This document shows, in pieces, positions 1 to 9,192 of a DNA stretch of 64,000 nucleotides. Made by a program: the position numbers and the translations under genes. The notes beneath the pieces are model-generated. The model saw only the letters and a list, made by a program, of their open reading frames with translations. It ran no database searches and had not been told where the DNA came from. The stretch's first letter is position 1. Every line of letters begins with the position of its first letter. The stretch is from Bacillota bacterium (GTDB taxonomy: Bacteria > Bacillota > Clostridia > Peptostreptococcales > Anaerovoracaceae), in assembly GCA_022793795.1 (NCBI GenBank), contig JAAWDM010000053.1:1-64000 (forward strand), read 5' to 3'.

Positions 1-207
1 AGAAGGCTGGACGATGAGGGAAAGCTTGAAATCTGCGGTGTCTTTAAAGGTTATCCGGGAATGGCAGGTATGTATATCCTAAAAACAGAGAGCCGTGAAG
101 AAGCAGAAGAAATTTGCAAATCAGAGCCGCTGGTTATGGGCGGATATGCAACCTACAAATTAGTCAGTTTACAGATTGCAAATCGGGAGAATAATTACTT
201 GCTGTAA
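1..207 (+). CDS. YCII-like domain protein, 3' end only (5' truncated by window)
   Basis: Open frame 1 from base 1 to TAA at 205-207; peptide ..GKLEICGVFKGYPGMAGMYILKTESREEAEEICKSEPLVMGGYATYKLVSL resembles YCII-type proteins. Confidence 0.6.
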   Translation, partial: RRLDDEGKLEICGVFKGYPGMAGMYILKTESREEAEEICKSEPLVMGGYATYKLVSLQIANRENNYLL

Positions 208-807
208 TTGGGACAAGGAACAACACTGGGGCAAATAGAATCCGGCTCACATGAAAACTGGATAACCGTCGCTACATAGAGCGGCACACTGAAATAGGAA
301 GTCAAGAAAAGGTTTCCTGTTTTTTGTGCGCCAATTTTTGGAATTTCTAAAAATCTCCGTTTGCAGCGCTAAAGGTATTGAGGAAGGCCCGCACTGGACG
401 AATTGCAGAACCCGGAGGACACCCAATCGCTGGTTTATTTTATGGATAGGCAATAAAGGGTTAATCAAACACCGATTGTTTGACCTGTTTATTGAACAAG
501 AGTATTCGTTTTGAAATTTTGTGATGTAAAAGTTAGTCTTATTATGATACAATGGACGTGTCATATCAAGGTTCTTTTCATCACGGAAAGGAGCTTGACA
601 ATGTCCGAGAAGCGAAAAAACAATCCAGAAACAGATTAATGACGGGATTGGCTATACCGTCAGAAAGATTATTGTGATTGCCCTTTTAGCGCGATATATC
701 AGTTTACACCACTTACTACACCATTTGTCCGTGAATTTGGGTATATTTACATAGAGTTCTATAAGATTTGGGCAAAAATTGAAGGCTTATGAAAGGATAA
801 ATTCAAG

Positions 808-1260
808 ATGATAAAAATACTCTTTATTTGCCACGGCAACATCTGCCGCTCACCGATGGCAGAGTTTGTGCTAAAGGATATGGTAAGAAAACAAAGGATG
901 GACAAGCAGTTTGAAATCGCTTCAGCGGCTACCAGCAGAGAGGAAATCGGAAACGATATTCATCACGGCACCAAGAAAAAACTTACAGAAGAAGGAATCC
1001 CTTTTGAAAAGCGTAGGGCGCGCCAGATGACCAGGCAAGACTACGAAACCTACGACTATATTTTGCTCATGGATGAAAACAACCGACGAAATCTGATGAG
1101 AATCATTGGCAGCGACCCGGCAGGAAAGGTACATAAGCTGCTGGATTTTTCAGAAAGACCCAGGGATATTGCAGACCCGTGGTATACAGGGAATTTTGAT
1201 GTGACTTACGACGACATAGAAGAAGGTTGTCAGGCATTTTTACAATATATCACCAAGTAA
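808..1260 (+). CDS. Low molecular weight protein-tyrosine phosphatase
   Basis: N-terminal CHGNICRSPMAE P-loop and C-terminal DPWYTGNFD motif. Confidence 0.95.
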   Translation: MIKILFICHGNICRSPMAEFVLKDMVRKQRMDKQFEIASAATSREEIGNDIHHGTKKKLTEEGIPFEKRRARQMTRQDYETYDYILLMDENNRRNLMRIIGSDPAGKVHKLLDFSERPRDIADPWYTGNFDVTYDDIEEGCQAFLQYITK

Positions 1261-1282
1261 AAGGAGATAAGTTATAAAAATC

Positions 1283-2008
1283 ATGAGAGAAAATGAAATA
1301 AAAAATCAGGGCAATGGTCAGTCCATCAATCAAACCCCTGGCAGTATCGTGAAGAATAGCCTTCTGGCGGCCTTCGGCCTGTTCTGCTTCGGCATCGGCG
1401 TCTACCTGACCATTCAGGCCAACATCGGCGTGGCCCCCTGGGACACCCTTTATCTAGGCGTACATAACACCTTCGGGATTCAATATGGCACAACCTCCAT
1501 TACAGTCTCTTTTCTTATCGTGGGCATAGACCTTTTATTAAAAGAACGGATCGGCATAGGAACCATTCTCGATGCAATCATCGTAGGAAAAACTGTAGAT
1601 TTGTGCAACTGGCTGGATTTTGTGCCTGCTATGCAAAACATATGGACAGGGATTCCGCTCATGTTGGTGGGTTTGTTTATCATGGGGTTTTCCCAGTTTA
1701 TCTATATGAAAGCTGGACTATGCTGCGGGCCAAGGGATGCATTGCTGGTGGCGCTGGGGAAGAGACTTCCTAAGGTACCCATCGGTGGCATCAGTATCGG
1801 CATTATGGTAGTGGTATTTATTATCGGTTTCTTTCTCAACGGTCCCGTGGGCATTGGCACTGTAGTAGCAGTCGTGTGTACTGGGCCGCTGATGCAGTTT
1901 GCCTTCTCATTGGTGAAATTTAAGCCGATTCAGGTGGTGCATCAAGACCTTATTACAACGGCCAAAGTTTTTATGGGAAAGAATAGAGAGGATAGCAGTG
2001 ACTTATGA
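1283..2008 (+). CDS. YczE/YyaS/YitT-family membrane protein
   Basis: Multi-TM; GxYLTIQANIGVAPWDTLYLG and GLCCGPRDALLVAL motifs. Confidence 0.85.
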   Translation: MRENEIKNQGNGQSINQTPGSIVKNSLLAAFGLFCFGIGVYLTIQANIGVAPWDTLYLGVHNTFGIQYGTTSITVSFLIVGIDLLLKERIGIGTILDAIIVGKTVDLCNWLDFVPAMQNIWTGIPLMLVGLFIMGFSQFIYMKAGLCCGPRDALLVALGKRLPKVPIGGISIGIMVVVFIIGFFLNGPVGIGTVVAVVCTGPLMQFAFSLVKFKPIQVVHQDLITTAKVFMGKNREDSSDL

Positions 2009-3084
2009 AAACCAAGGACAATAAAATCAATCTAAAAGATTTGCAGATGGATGAGCTGAAGACATTTTTGAAATCCATAGACGAGCCGGTTTTCCGAGGA
2101 AAACAGATATTTCACTGGCTTTATGGCGGCGGAGCGGAAGGACGACCAGGCGGCGTGCATAGCTTCGATGAGATGACCAATCTGCCAAAGACCCTGCGGC
2201 AAAAACTGACGGAAACTGCGGATACAGGACTGCTGACACCTATAAAAGTACAGATTTCCAAGGTAGACGGCACGAGAAAATACCTCTTTGGTCTAAAGGA
2301 CGGCAATGCCATTGAGAGCGTTTTCATGAAATACAAATACGGCAATTCCATCTGTGTTTCCTCCCAGGCTGGATGCCGCATGGGATGTAAATTTTGCGCT
2401 TCCGGCATGGATGGGCTGCGGAGAAATCTGACGGCTGGTGAGATGATAGAGCAGCTCCTGGCAGCGGAACGAGATACAGGAGAAAAGATCAATCATGTGG
2501 TGGTCATGGGCACTGGGGAGCCTTTTGACAATTACGAAAACCTGGCGGGATTTATCCGGCTTCTCCATGAGCCTCTGGGTCTTAATTTAAGTATGCGAAA
2601 CATTACGGTGTCCACCTGCGGTCTGGTTCCCATGATAGAATGTTTTGCAGAGGAATTTCCACAGGTGAATCTGGCCATTTCCCTTCACGCGCCCAATGAT
2701 GAGATTCGTGGAGAGATGATGCCGGTTAGCAAAGCCTATCCCATGGATGTTTTATTGGAAGCCTGCCGAGCTTATACAAAAAAGACTTCTCGCAGAATCA
2801 CCTTTGAATACACTCTGGTAAAGGGTGTCAACGATGGGGCAAGCCATGGAGAGGAGCTGGCGCAGAGGCTAAAGGGAATGCTTTGCCACGTGAACCTGAT
2901 ACCACTGAATCAGGTGGAGGAGACTGGCCTTTTCACCACAGAAAAAAAGGCGGCGGAGGCTTTCCGTCAGATATTGGAAAAGCGGGGGATTCCTGCCACC
3001 ATCAGAAGAGAATTGGGAGACGACATCGACGGGGCCTGCGGCCAGCTCAGGTTGGGCGTGATAAACGGCGGACAGGAACTTTGA
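2005..3084 (+). CDS. rlmN: 23S rRNA (adenine(2503)-C(2))-methyltransferase RlmN
   Basis: Radical SAM CRMGCKFC; GTGEPFDNY; ISLHAPND; HVNLIPLN; overlaps previous stop (ATGA). Confidence 0.97.
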   Translation: MKTKDNKINLKDLQMDELKTFLKSIDEPVFRGKQIFHWLYGGGAEGRPGGVHSFDEMTNLPKTLRQKLTETADTGLLTPIKVQISKVDGTRKYLFGLKDGNAIESVFMKYKYGNSICVSSQAGCRMGCKFCASGMDGLRRNLTAGEMIEQLLAAERDTGEKINHVVVMGTGEPFDNYENLAGFIRLLHEPLGLNLSMRNITVSTCGLVPMIECFAEEFPQVNLAISLHAPNDEIRGEMMPVSKAYPMDVLLEACRAYTKKTSRRITFEYTLVKGVNDGASHGEELAQRLKGMLCHVNLIPLNQVEETGLFTTEKKAAEAFRQILEKRGIPATIRRELGDDIDGACGQLRLGVINGGQEL

Positions 3085-3111
3085 CGGAGCAAAACTGCTT
3101 TGCTAAAAAAC

Positions 3112-3140
3112 TTGTATTTCAATATGGATGAAAGTATAAT
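3112..3140 (+). promoter_or_regulatory. Putative sigmaA promoter of the SPFH/TM/TIR operon
   Basis: TTGTAT (3112-3117), 17-bp spacer, TATAAT (3135-3140), followed by RBS and ATG 3171. Confidence 0.65.
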
Positions 3141-3170
3141 ATTGGTATCATTTCACAACAGGAGGATCTT

Positions 3171-4352
3171 ATGGCAAAGATTGCAGATGTGATTCAATAC
3201 GAGGGAGATAACAGTACGTTTATATGGAAACATCCAAGCGAGGATTTTAACAGTCTGACCCAGCTCATCGTTCATGAAAGCCAGGAAGCGATTTTCTTCA
3301 TGAACGGCCAGGCATTAGACTTGTTTGGGCCGGGCAGATATACCTTAAAAACTCAGAATATACCTATGTTGGGGGCCATGCTCAATCGTCTGACTGACGA
3401 CAAGTCGCCTTTTCACTGCGAGGTATATTTTATCAATAAAACGGAGCAGATGGCGGTAAAATGGGGCACGGACAGCAAGGTTCAGTATGTGGAACCAACC
3501 TATGGTTTTCCCATTTCCATCGGCGCGTCGGGAGAGATGAGCCTTCGGGCAGAGGACAGCCGCAAACTTTTGATAAAGCTGGTAGGAACGGAACATATGC
3601 TGGACCAGCAGAAGTTGATAGCATTTTTCCGCGCTTTTTTGATGACTCGAATTAAAACCTATATCGCTCAGGTGATGAAGAAAAGCGCCATCAACATCTT
3701 TGAAATCGACGAACATCTAAAGGTCTTTTCGGAGGAGATACACGAGTTGCTTGTGCCGGATTTTGCAGGATACGGCATCAGTTTGGAACGTTTTTTTGTG
3801 ACCAACATCGTAAAGCCCGATGGAGACCGGCAGTATGAGAAGTTTAAAGAACTTCACTTCCGCCAGTATGCGGATATTGCAGAAGCCAAACTTCGCCAGC
3901 AGGTAGGCATCATCGACCAGCAGACCGAGGCCCAGAGGATGGTCATAGAATCCCAGGCCATGGCTCAGAAGAGGCAGCAGGAAGGGTACACCTATCAGCA
4001 GGAGAGAGGATTCGACGTGGCCCAGGATGCGGCTCGCAACGAAGCTGTGGGCCAGTTTACCAATATGGGTATCGGCCTTGGAGTTATGAGCGGCGTCGGC
4101 GGAACCGTGGGAAATACCGTCGGCGGGGCGGTTACCGATGCCTTTGGCGGCATGAATGTACAGCAGCCAGCGCAGCCGTCGGGAGCTGTAGGCTTTTGTG
4201 AGAACTGCGGCGCTAAGATTTCTGCAGGCGCAGCTTTTTGTGACGAATGTGGAACGCCGGTTCCTGCAGGCCCAGCAAAATGTGCGGGCTGTGGGTATGT
4301 CTTTGAGCGTCCGGGAAAATTCTGTCCAAAATGCGGTATGAAGAGAGGATAG
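3171..4352 (+). CDS. SPFH/Band 7-domain protein with C-terminal double zinc ribbon
   Basis: SPFH-like region, alanine/glutamine-rich helix, Gly-rich segment, then CENCGAKISAGAAFCDECG and CAGCGYVFERPGKFCPKCG. Confidence 0.85.
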   Translation: MAKIADVIQYEGDNSTFIWKHPSEDFNSLTQLIVHESQEAIFFMNGQALDLFGPGRYTLKTQNIPMLGAMLNRLTDDKSPFHCEVYFINKTEQMAVKWGTDSKVQYVEPTYGFPISIGASGEMSLRAEDSRKLLIKLVGTEHMLDQQKLIAFFRAFLMTRIKTYIAQVMKKSAINIFEIDEHLKVFSEEIHELLVPDFAGYGISLERFFVTNIVKPDGDRQYEKFKELHFRQYADIAEAKLRQQVGIIDQQTEAQRMVIESQAMAQKRQQEGYTYQQERGFDVAQDAARNEAVGQFTNMGIGLGVMSGVGGTVGNTVGGAVTDAFGGMNVQQPAQPSGAVGFCENCGAKISAGAAFCDECGTPVPAGPAKCAGCGYVFERPGKFCPKCGMKRG

Positions 4353-4365
4353 GAGGAAGAATACC

Positions 4366-5067
4366 ATGAACAAAGGATTTAAAACCTATGGACTGGCGTG
4401 GGCCGTCGTCTTTGTGGTCTTTCAGGTAATCTGCTTCGTTACGCCAAGCGACATAGCAGGAGTGAGCAAGTTTGACGGCCCTTTCTGGGCGGGCTATATC
4501 TTTATCGACCTGGCCTTTCTGGGCCAGCTAGCTTGTGCATATGTGGCATTTAAAGAGGAAAACTTGAGAAAGCTGTTTTACAGCCTATCCTTAATTACTG
4601 TCAGCTATACGGGTTTGATTTTGATGTTGGTAGCGGGCGCTGCTGTTATGGTGATTCCTGGCTTGCCAAACTGGGTGGGTATCATCGTCTGTCTGGTCAT
4701 TCTGGCCTTTACAGCCTTATCCGTGATAAAGGCGAAGGTTGCCGTGGAGCTGGTAGACAGAGTGGATGAAGAGACCGAGGAAAAGACCCGATTCATAAAA
4801 TCATTGACAGCGGATGGGGCGGCTCTTTTATCTAGGGCAAAATCCCAGCCTTACCAGGATGTGTGCAAGAAAGTGTATGAGGCGCTGCGGTATGCAGACC
4901 CTGTCAGCAGCCAGGCCCTCGCTGAACTTGAATCCAGGATTACCGCCAAATTTGCAGAGCTAAAGGAAGCTGTGGACTTGGAACAGGCAGAGAAGGCAGA
5001 GGCGGCCGGGGAAGAGTTGATTGTTTATATAAAGGAACGCAATGAAAAGTGCAAGCTGATGAAATAG
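4366..5067 (+). CDS. Hypothetical membrane protein (about 4 TM plus cytoplasmic helical tail)
   Basis: Hydrophobic N-terminal two thirds and charged C-terminal helix; same operon as SPFH and TIR genes. Confidence 0.75.
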   Translation: MNKGFKTYGLAWAVVFVVFQVICFVTPSDIAGVSKFDGPFWAGYIFIDLAFLGQLACAYVAFKEENLRKLFYSLSLITVSYTGLILMLVAGAAVMVIPGLPNWVGIIVCLVILAFTALSVIKAKVAVELVDRVDEETEEKTRFIKSLTADGAALLSRAKSQPYQDVCKKVYEALRYADPVSSQALAELESRITAKFAELKEAVDLEQAEKAEAAGEELIVYIKERNEKCKLMK

Positions 5068-5093
5068 AAGGATGAAAGAGGAGATATGGCATT

Positions 5094-7475
5094 ATGGCAA
5101 TTTTCAGATGCAAGATGTGCGGCGGAACCTTGGAAGTTGGCGATGACGATTCAGTAGCCGTATGCGAATACTGCGGTACGAAGCAAACTTTACCGAAGCT
5201 GGATGATGAAAAAAGAATGAATCTGTATGATCGGGCCAACCATTTTCGCAGAAATAACGAATATGACAGGGCCATGAACATCTATGAACAGATTCTCAAT
5301 GAGGATAAGGAAGATGCAGAGGCCTATTGGTCTCTGGTTCTTTGTAGATATGGTATCGAATACGTAGAAGATCCTGAAACCCATAAGCGGATTCCCACTG
5401 TAAACCGAACTCAGTTTGCCTCTATTTATACGGATCAGGATTACAAATTGGCTCTCCAATATGCAGACGGTTATCAGAGAGAAATCTATGAGCAGGAAGC
5501 CAGAGCCATCGACGAGATACAAAAGGGGATTCTGGCCATTTCCCAAAAAGAGGAACCTTTCGATGTATTTATCTGCTATAAGGAAAGCGACGACAGAGGA
5601 AGAAGGACGCCGGATTCCGTATTGGCAGCCGAACTGTACCACGAATTGACAGAAGAGGGATTCCGAGTGTTCTTTTCACGGATTACCTTGGAGGATAAGC
5701 TGGGCAGCGCCTACGAGCCGTACATATTTGCTGCCCTTCATTCCGCCAAGGTCATGGTGGTATTGGGAACCAGAGCCGAGTATTTTAATGGAGCATGGGT
5801 CAAAAATGAGTGGAGCCGGTATCTTTCCCTCATAAAAGCCGGCGAAAAGAAGACGCTGATTCCAGCCTATAAGGACATGGATCCATACGATTTGCCGGAG
5901 GAGTTTTCCCATCTGCAGGCCCAGGATATGTCAAAACTGGGATTCATGCAGGATATCATTCGTGGAATTGAGAAAATAGCTGCATCCGATAACCCTAAAG
6001 CAGAGACAAAAGAAAACGTTGGGGGCGGCGGAGGCGGCAGCAGTGCAGAGCCTCTTCTTCGGCGCGCCTTTTTATTCCTGGAGGATAAGGAATGGGAAAG
6101 CGCTGATGAATACTGCGAAAAGGTTCTTGACTTGGAGCCGGAAAATGGCAGAGCCTATCTGTGTAAGCTGCTGGCGGAAAAACGGCTCAGCACAAAGGAA
6201 GAACTTTGGAACTGTCGGGAACCTTTTGATGATAGAAACAGCTACCAAAAGGCCATCCGCTTTGGAGACCCTGCCCTGGTGGCAGAGCTGCAGGAATGTG
6301 TGGCCTATGTAAAGCAAAACGGGGTTTACACCTTTGGTAAAGACATGATGAATTTTGCCGATTCGGAGGAGGACTACCAAAAGGCAATGGAGGCCTTTGG
6401 GCGCATACCGGATTTTAAAGATGCAAGTCAGCTGGCAGAAGAGTGTGTGGTTCTCATGGAAAACAGACGGAAGGACGTTATCTATGAAGAAGCGCAGACG
6501 TATATAAAAAGGGACTATATAGGGGCCTACGAGCTGGCCATAGAAAAACTGCGTCAAATTCCAGGGTGGAAAGATGCAGAAGAGCAGATTGCTCTATGCC
6601 AAAAGGGAATAGAGAGACTAAAAGAAGAAGAGGTACGAAAGAAGGAGCGAGACCGCAAAAGAAGTATAATCATGGCAGTCGTACTGCTTTGCTTGGGAAT
6701 CGCCTATGGAGTAAAGACCTTTGTGATTCCTAGCATGAAATATAACGACGCCGTGGAGTTGATGGAGGCCGGAAAGTATAGAGAGGCCATAGAGGCGTTT
6801 CGGGAGCTGGGAACGTATCAAGATGCAGATGATAAAATACAGGAATGTTCTGTTTCTATGTGGAAAGACAATTTAGAAAACCCTGCAATCGGCGACAACG
6901 TTCTTTTGGGAGCTTATGAACAGGATAATGACCTGAGCAATGGAAAGGAAGACATCCAGTGGATCGTTTTGGACAAGGAAGGCTCCAAAGTGCTTCTGCT
7001 CAGTAAATATGGGCTGGATTGCGTTCCGTATCATAAAGAAGGAGGGAGCATAACGTGGGAAACCTGCTCTCTTCGAAGCTGGTTGAATCAGGAATTTTTA
7101 ATGGAAGCCTTTAGCAAAGAGCTACAGGAGATGATTTCGATTACAGAGATTGTGAATAAGAAAAATGCAAAGTTTGGCACAAAAGGCGGAAAGAAGACGG
7201 AGGACAAGATATTTCTTCTGTCCACTGACGAGGTAAAAAAGTATTTTGCCTCTGATGAGGAGAGAGTCTGTATGGCCACCGATTATATCATAGGACAAGG
7301 TGTAAAGGAAAATAAAGGAAAATGTTGGTGGTGGCTGCGGTCGCCTGGTGTTAGTCAGGAGTACGCCACGGGCGTCAACGTGGATGGTTCTGTCGATGAG
7401 GGTGGCAACTATGTTGTTAACCATAATTGTGCCGTTCGCCCCGCCATCTGGATTGATCTAGATTCCGGAGAATAA
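5094..7475 (+). CDS. Zinc ribbon-TIR-TPR-like-TM-DUF6273-like multidomain protein
   Basis: CKMCGGTLE..CEYCG ribbon; TIR: FDVFICYKES, GFRVFFSRITLEDKLGSAYEPYIFAALHSAKVMVVLGT, VKNEWSRYL; single TM (SIIMAVVLLCLGIAYGVKTFV); C-terminal WWLRSPG..NCAVRPAIWIDL. Confidence 0.85.
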   Translation: MAIFRCKMCGGTLEVGDDDSVAVCEYCGTKQTLPKLDDEKRMNLYDRANHFRRNNEYDRAMNIYEQILNEDKEDAEAYWSLVLCRYGIEYVEDPETHKRIPTVNRTQFASIYTDQDYKLALQYADGYQREIYEQEARAIDEIQKGILAISQKEEPFDVFICYKESDDRGRRTPDSVLAAELYHELTEEGFRVFFSRITLEDKLGSAYEPYIFAALHSAKVMVVLGTRAEYFNGAWVKNEWSRYLSLIKAGEKKTLIPAYKDMDPYDLPEEFSHLQAQDMSKLGFMQDIIRGIEKIAASDNPKAETKENVGGGGGGSSAEPLLRRAFLFLEDKEWESADEYCEKVLDLEPENGRAYLCKLLAEKRLSTKEELWNCREPFDDRNSYQKAIRFGDPALVAELQECVAYVKQNGVYTFGKDMMNFADSEEDYQKAMEAFGRIPDFKDASQLAEECVVLMENRRKDVIYEEAQTYIKRDYIGAYELAIEKLRQIPGWKDAEEQIALCQKGIERLKEEEVRKKERDRKRSIIMAVVLLCLGIAYGVKTFVIPSMKYNDAVELMEAGKYREAIEAFRELGTYQDADDKIQECSVSMWKDNLENPAIGDNVLLGAYEQDNDLSNGKEDIQWIVLDKEGSKVLLLSKYGLDCVPYHKEGGSITWETCSLRSWLNQEFLMEAFSKELQEMISITEIVNKKNAKFGTKGGKKTEDKIFLLSTDEVKKYFASDEERVCMATDYIIGQGVKENKGKCWWWLRSPGVSQEYATGVNVDGSVDEGGNYVVNHNCAVRPAIWIDLDSGE

Positions 7476-7516
7476 ATATGCATATATTTGCATAATTTGA
7501 AGATGAGGAATTTTGG

Positions 7517-7788
7517 AATTCGGCCTTTTTGCCAAAAAAGCCCTGTTTTTTCGAATAATGGGACATTTTACGAGAAGCAGCGCCCCAGCTTCAGCCGGGC
7601 CGCTGCCCCATTTATATCAAGATGCAGCCTTTTTTCGCGCTCTGCCCGCCGAAAAAAGGCCAATCATGAGAAGAATCGTGGACATCGCCCATTTCCATGG
7701 GCGATGTCTGTTGAAAAACCCCATGCATATCATACGCTTGCTATTCAAATTCGGCTTTTTTCTCATATATATCAAAAAGGCCGAATTT
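7517..7788. repeat. Cluster of adjacent inverted repeats (hairpin array)
   Basis: gcagcg/cgctgc 7577-7606; gccttttttcg/cgaaaaaaggc 7627-7660; gacatcgccca/tgggcgatgtc 7681-7708; aaattcggcttttt/aaaaaggccgaattt 7747-7788; outer aattcggccttttt (7517-7530) complements 7774-7787. Confidence 0.75.
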
Positions 7789-7884
7789 CATCACATAACC
7801 GTCACATAACTTTGCTTTGCAATCCAGCCCTAAACCCGACAGGGAAAACCCCACTGGAAAAGTGAAAGATTTGTGAATTTATCG

Positions 7885-7913
7885 TTGAATCAAAAATGGA
7901 TTTAGTGTATAAT
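7885..7913 (+). promoter_or_regulatory. Putative sigmaA promoter
   Basis: TTGAAT (7885-7890), 17-bp spacer, TATAAT (7908-7913). Confidence 0.65.
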
Positions 7914-7963
7914 AGAAAAAATGCTTCAAATACGGGCAATGAATATTTAGGAGGCGACTTACT

Positions 7964-8386
7964 ATGGTAAAATTATTAGTGGGACATAAAGGCAGCGGAA
8001 AGACAAAACAAATGATCGATTTGGCCAACACTTCTGTAGAGAACAGCAAGGGCAGCGTAATCTTTATCAATAAGAATCAGAGATTGATGTACGACCTGAA
8101 ATACAGAATTCGCGTCATCTGCATGGAAGATTTCGAGCATGTGACCAACTGCGATGAATATATCGGATTCCTCTATGGAATCATCAGTCTGGATCACGAC
8201 ATCGAGACCATCTTCATCGACAGCATTTTGAAACACGCTGATTTCAAGATCAGCGACTTGCCGGAGTTTATTGACAGACTGAAAGAAATCTCGAAAAATT
8301 ACGGCATGAACTTCGTAGTCAGCGTCAGCGCTGAAAAGGAAGAGATGATAGGCGTAAACTTTGATGGATGTGAAATTTTGAACTAA
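7964..8386 (+). CDS. Small P-loop ATP-binding protein of unknown function
   Basis: Walker A GHKGSGKT; RBS ggaggcg upstream; own promoter and terminator. Confidence 0.85.
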   Translation: MVKLLVGHKGSGKTKQMIDLANTSVENSKGSVIFINKNQRLMYDLKYRIRVICMEDFEHVTNCDEYIGFLYGIISLDHDIETIFIDSILKHADFKISDLPEFIDRLKEISKNYGMNFVVSVSAEKEEMIGVNFDGCEILN

Positions 8387-8410
8387 CCGCTGCATAGTAT
8401 CTGCTTTTAT

Positions 8411-8442
8411 GGCGATGGCATGTCCATCGCCTGACTTGTTTT
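8411..8442 (+). terminator. Rho-independent terminator
   Basis: ggcgatgg-catgt-ccatcgcc stem followed by T-rich tract. Confidence 0.75.
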
Positions 8443-8467
8443 TTGGATATGAGATTCAGGAGGTTTT

Positions 8468-9151
8468 ATGGAAGCAGCCCATATGAAAGGTATAGAGAGA
8501 CAGCTAAAAGAAAGGCCGGTGGGAACCATCGGTGAGCGGCGTTATTTCAGCGTGATGATTCTTCTGGTAGAGAGGGAGGACGGACTGGCCATACTCTTTG
8601 AACAGCGGTCACGGAGGATGAAAACACAGCCCGGCGACGTATGTTTTCCTGGGGGACGAATGGAAGCAGGGGAAAGTCCAAGGGAGTGCGCCCTTCGAGA
8701 AACCTGGGAGGAAATCGGCGTTTCCAAAGAAGACATAGAGGTTTTGGGACAGTTCGACACCATGTACGAAATCGCCCAGATTACCATGTACACCTTTGTT
8801 GGACGTATAACAGAGGAGACCCTGAAAAAGATCAAGGTAAATCCGGCGGAGGTGGATCGAGTGTTCTTAGTACCCTGGCGTTTTTTCAACGAGAATCCAC
8901 CCCAGGTTTATGAATCTCAGATTGTCCAGAAGGTGGAGGATTTCCCTTATGAAGAGACGGGAATCCGGTCTGACTACAAGTGGCGGACTGGAAAGAATCC
9001 GATTCCCATCTATCACTATACGCTCAGGTCAGAGGATTTGGTCGTGAAGATGGACGATGAAGAGCTGGGAAAACAGGTCATCTGGGGATTGACGGGGCGA
9101 ATTGTCAAGTGGTTTATCCAGCAAATGAGCGAGCCGAGGGTAGCCCCTTAG
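8468..9151 (+). CDS. NUDIX hydrolase, CoA pyrophosphatase type
   Basis: NUDIX box GRMEAGESPRECALRETWEEIG preceded by PGDVCFPGG. Confidence 0.92.
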   Translation: MEAAHMKGIERQLKERPVGTIGERRYFSVMILLVEREDGLAILFEQRSRRMKTQPGDVCFPGGRMEAGESPRECALRETWEEIGVSKEDIEVLGQFDTMYEIAQITMYTFVGRITEETLKKIKVNPAEVDRVFLVPWRFFNENPPQVYESQIVQKVEDFPYEETGIRSDYKWRTGKNPIPIYHYTLRSEDLVVKMDDEELGKQVIWGLTGRIVKWFIQQMSEPRVAP

Positions 9152-9192
9152 CCCTGGCAAATTTTGAGGACTGGTCATGGATGGAAAGATGG

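Noticed and set aside
247-564. Minus ORF 247-564 and plus ORF 326-514
   Set aside because: Overlapping opposite frames without recognisable motif; weak codon character.
601-660. A AAA AAC slippery heptamer in phase within MSEKRKN as programmed -1 frameshifting
   Set aside because: The -1 frame adds only about 19 codons before a stop; the longer continuation is in the +1 frame, so mutation or decay is more likely than programmed slippage.
2121-2568. Minus-strand ORFs antisense to rlmN (and many similar antisense ORFs throughout)
   Set aside because: Shadow ORFs within strongly supported genes on the opposite strand.
6880-7475. Considered a diversity-generating retroelement target because of the C-lectin-like VRPA ending
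   Set aside because: No reverse transcriptase or template repeat found in the window; the motif is compatible with ordinary DUF6273 proteins.
7488-7865. Plus-strand ORFs 7488-7865 and 7513-7809
   Set aside because: They run through the hairpin array, have low-complexity F/S/P-rich translation and no convincing RBS.
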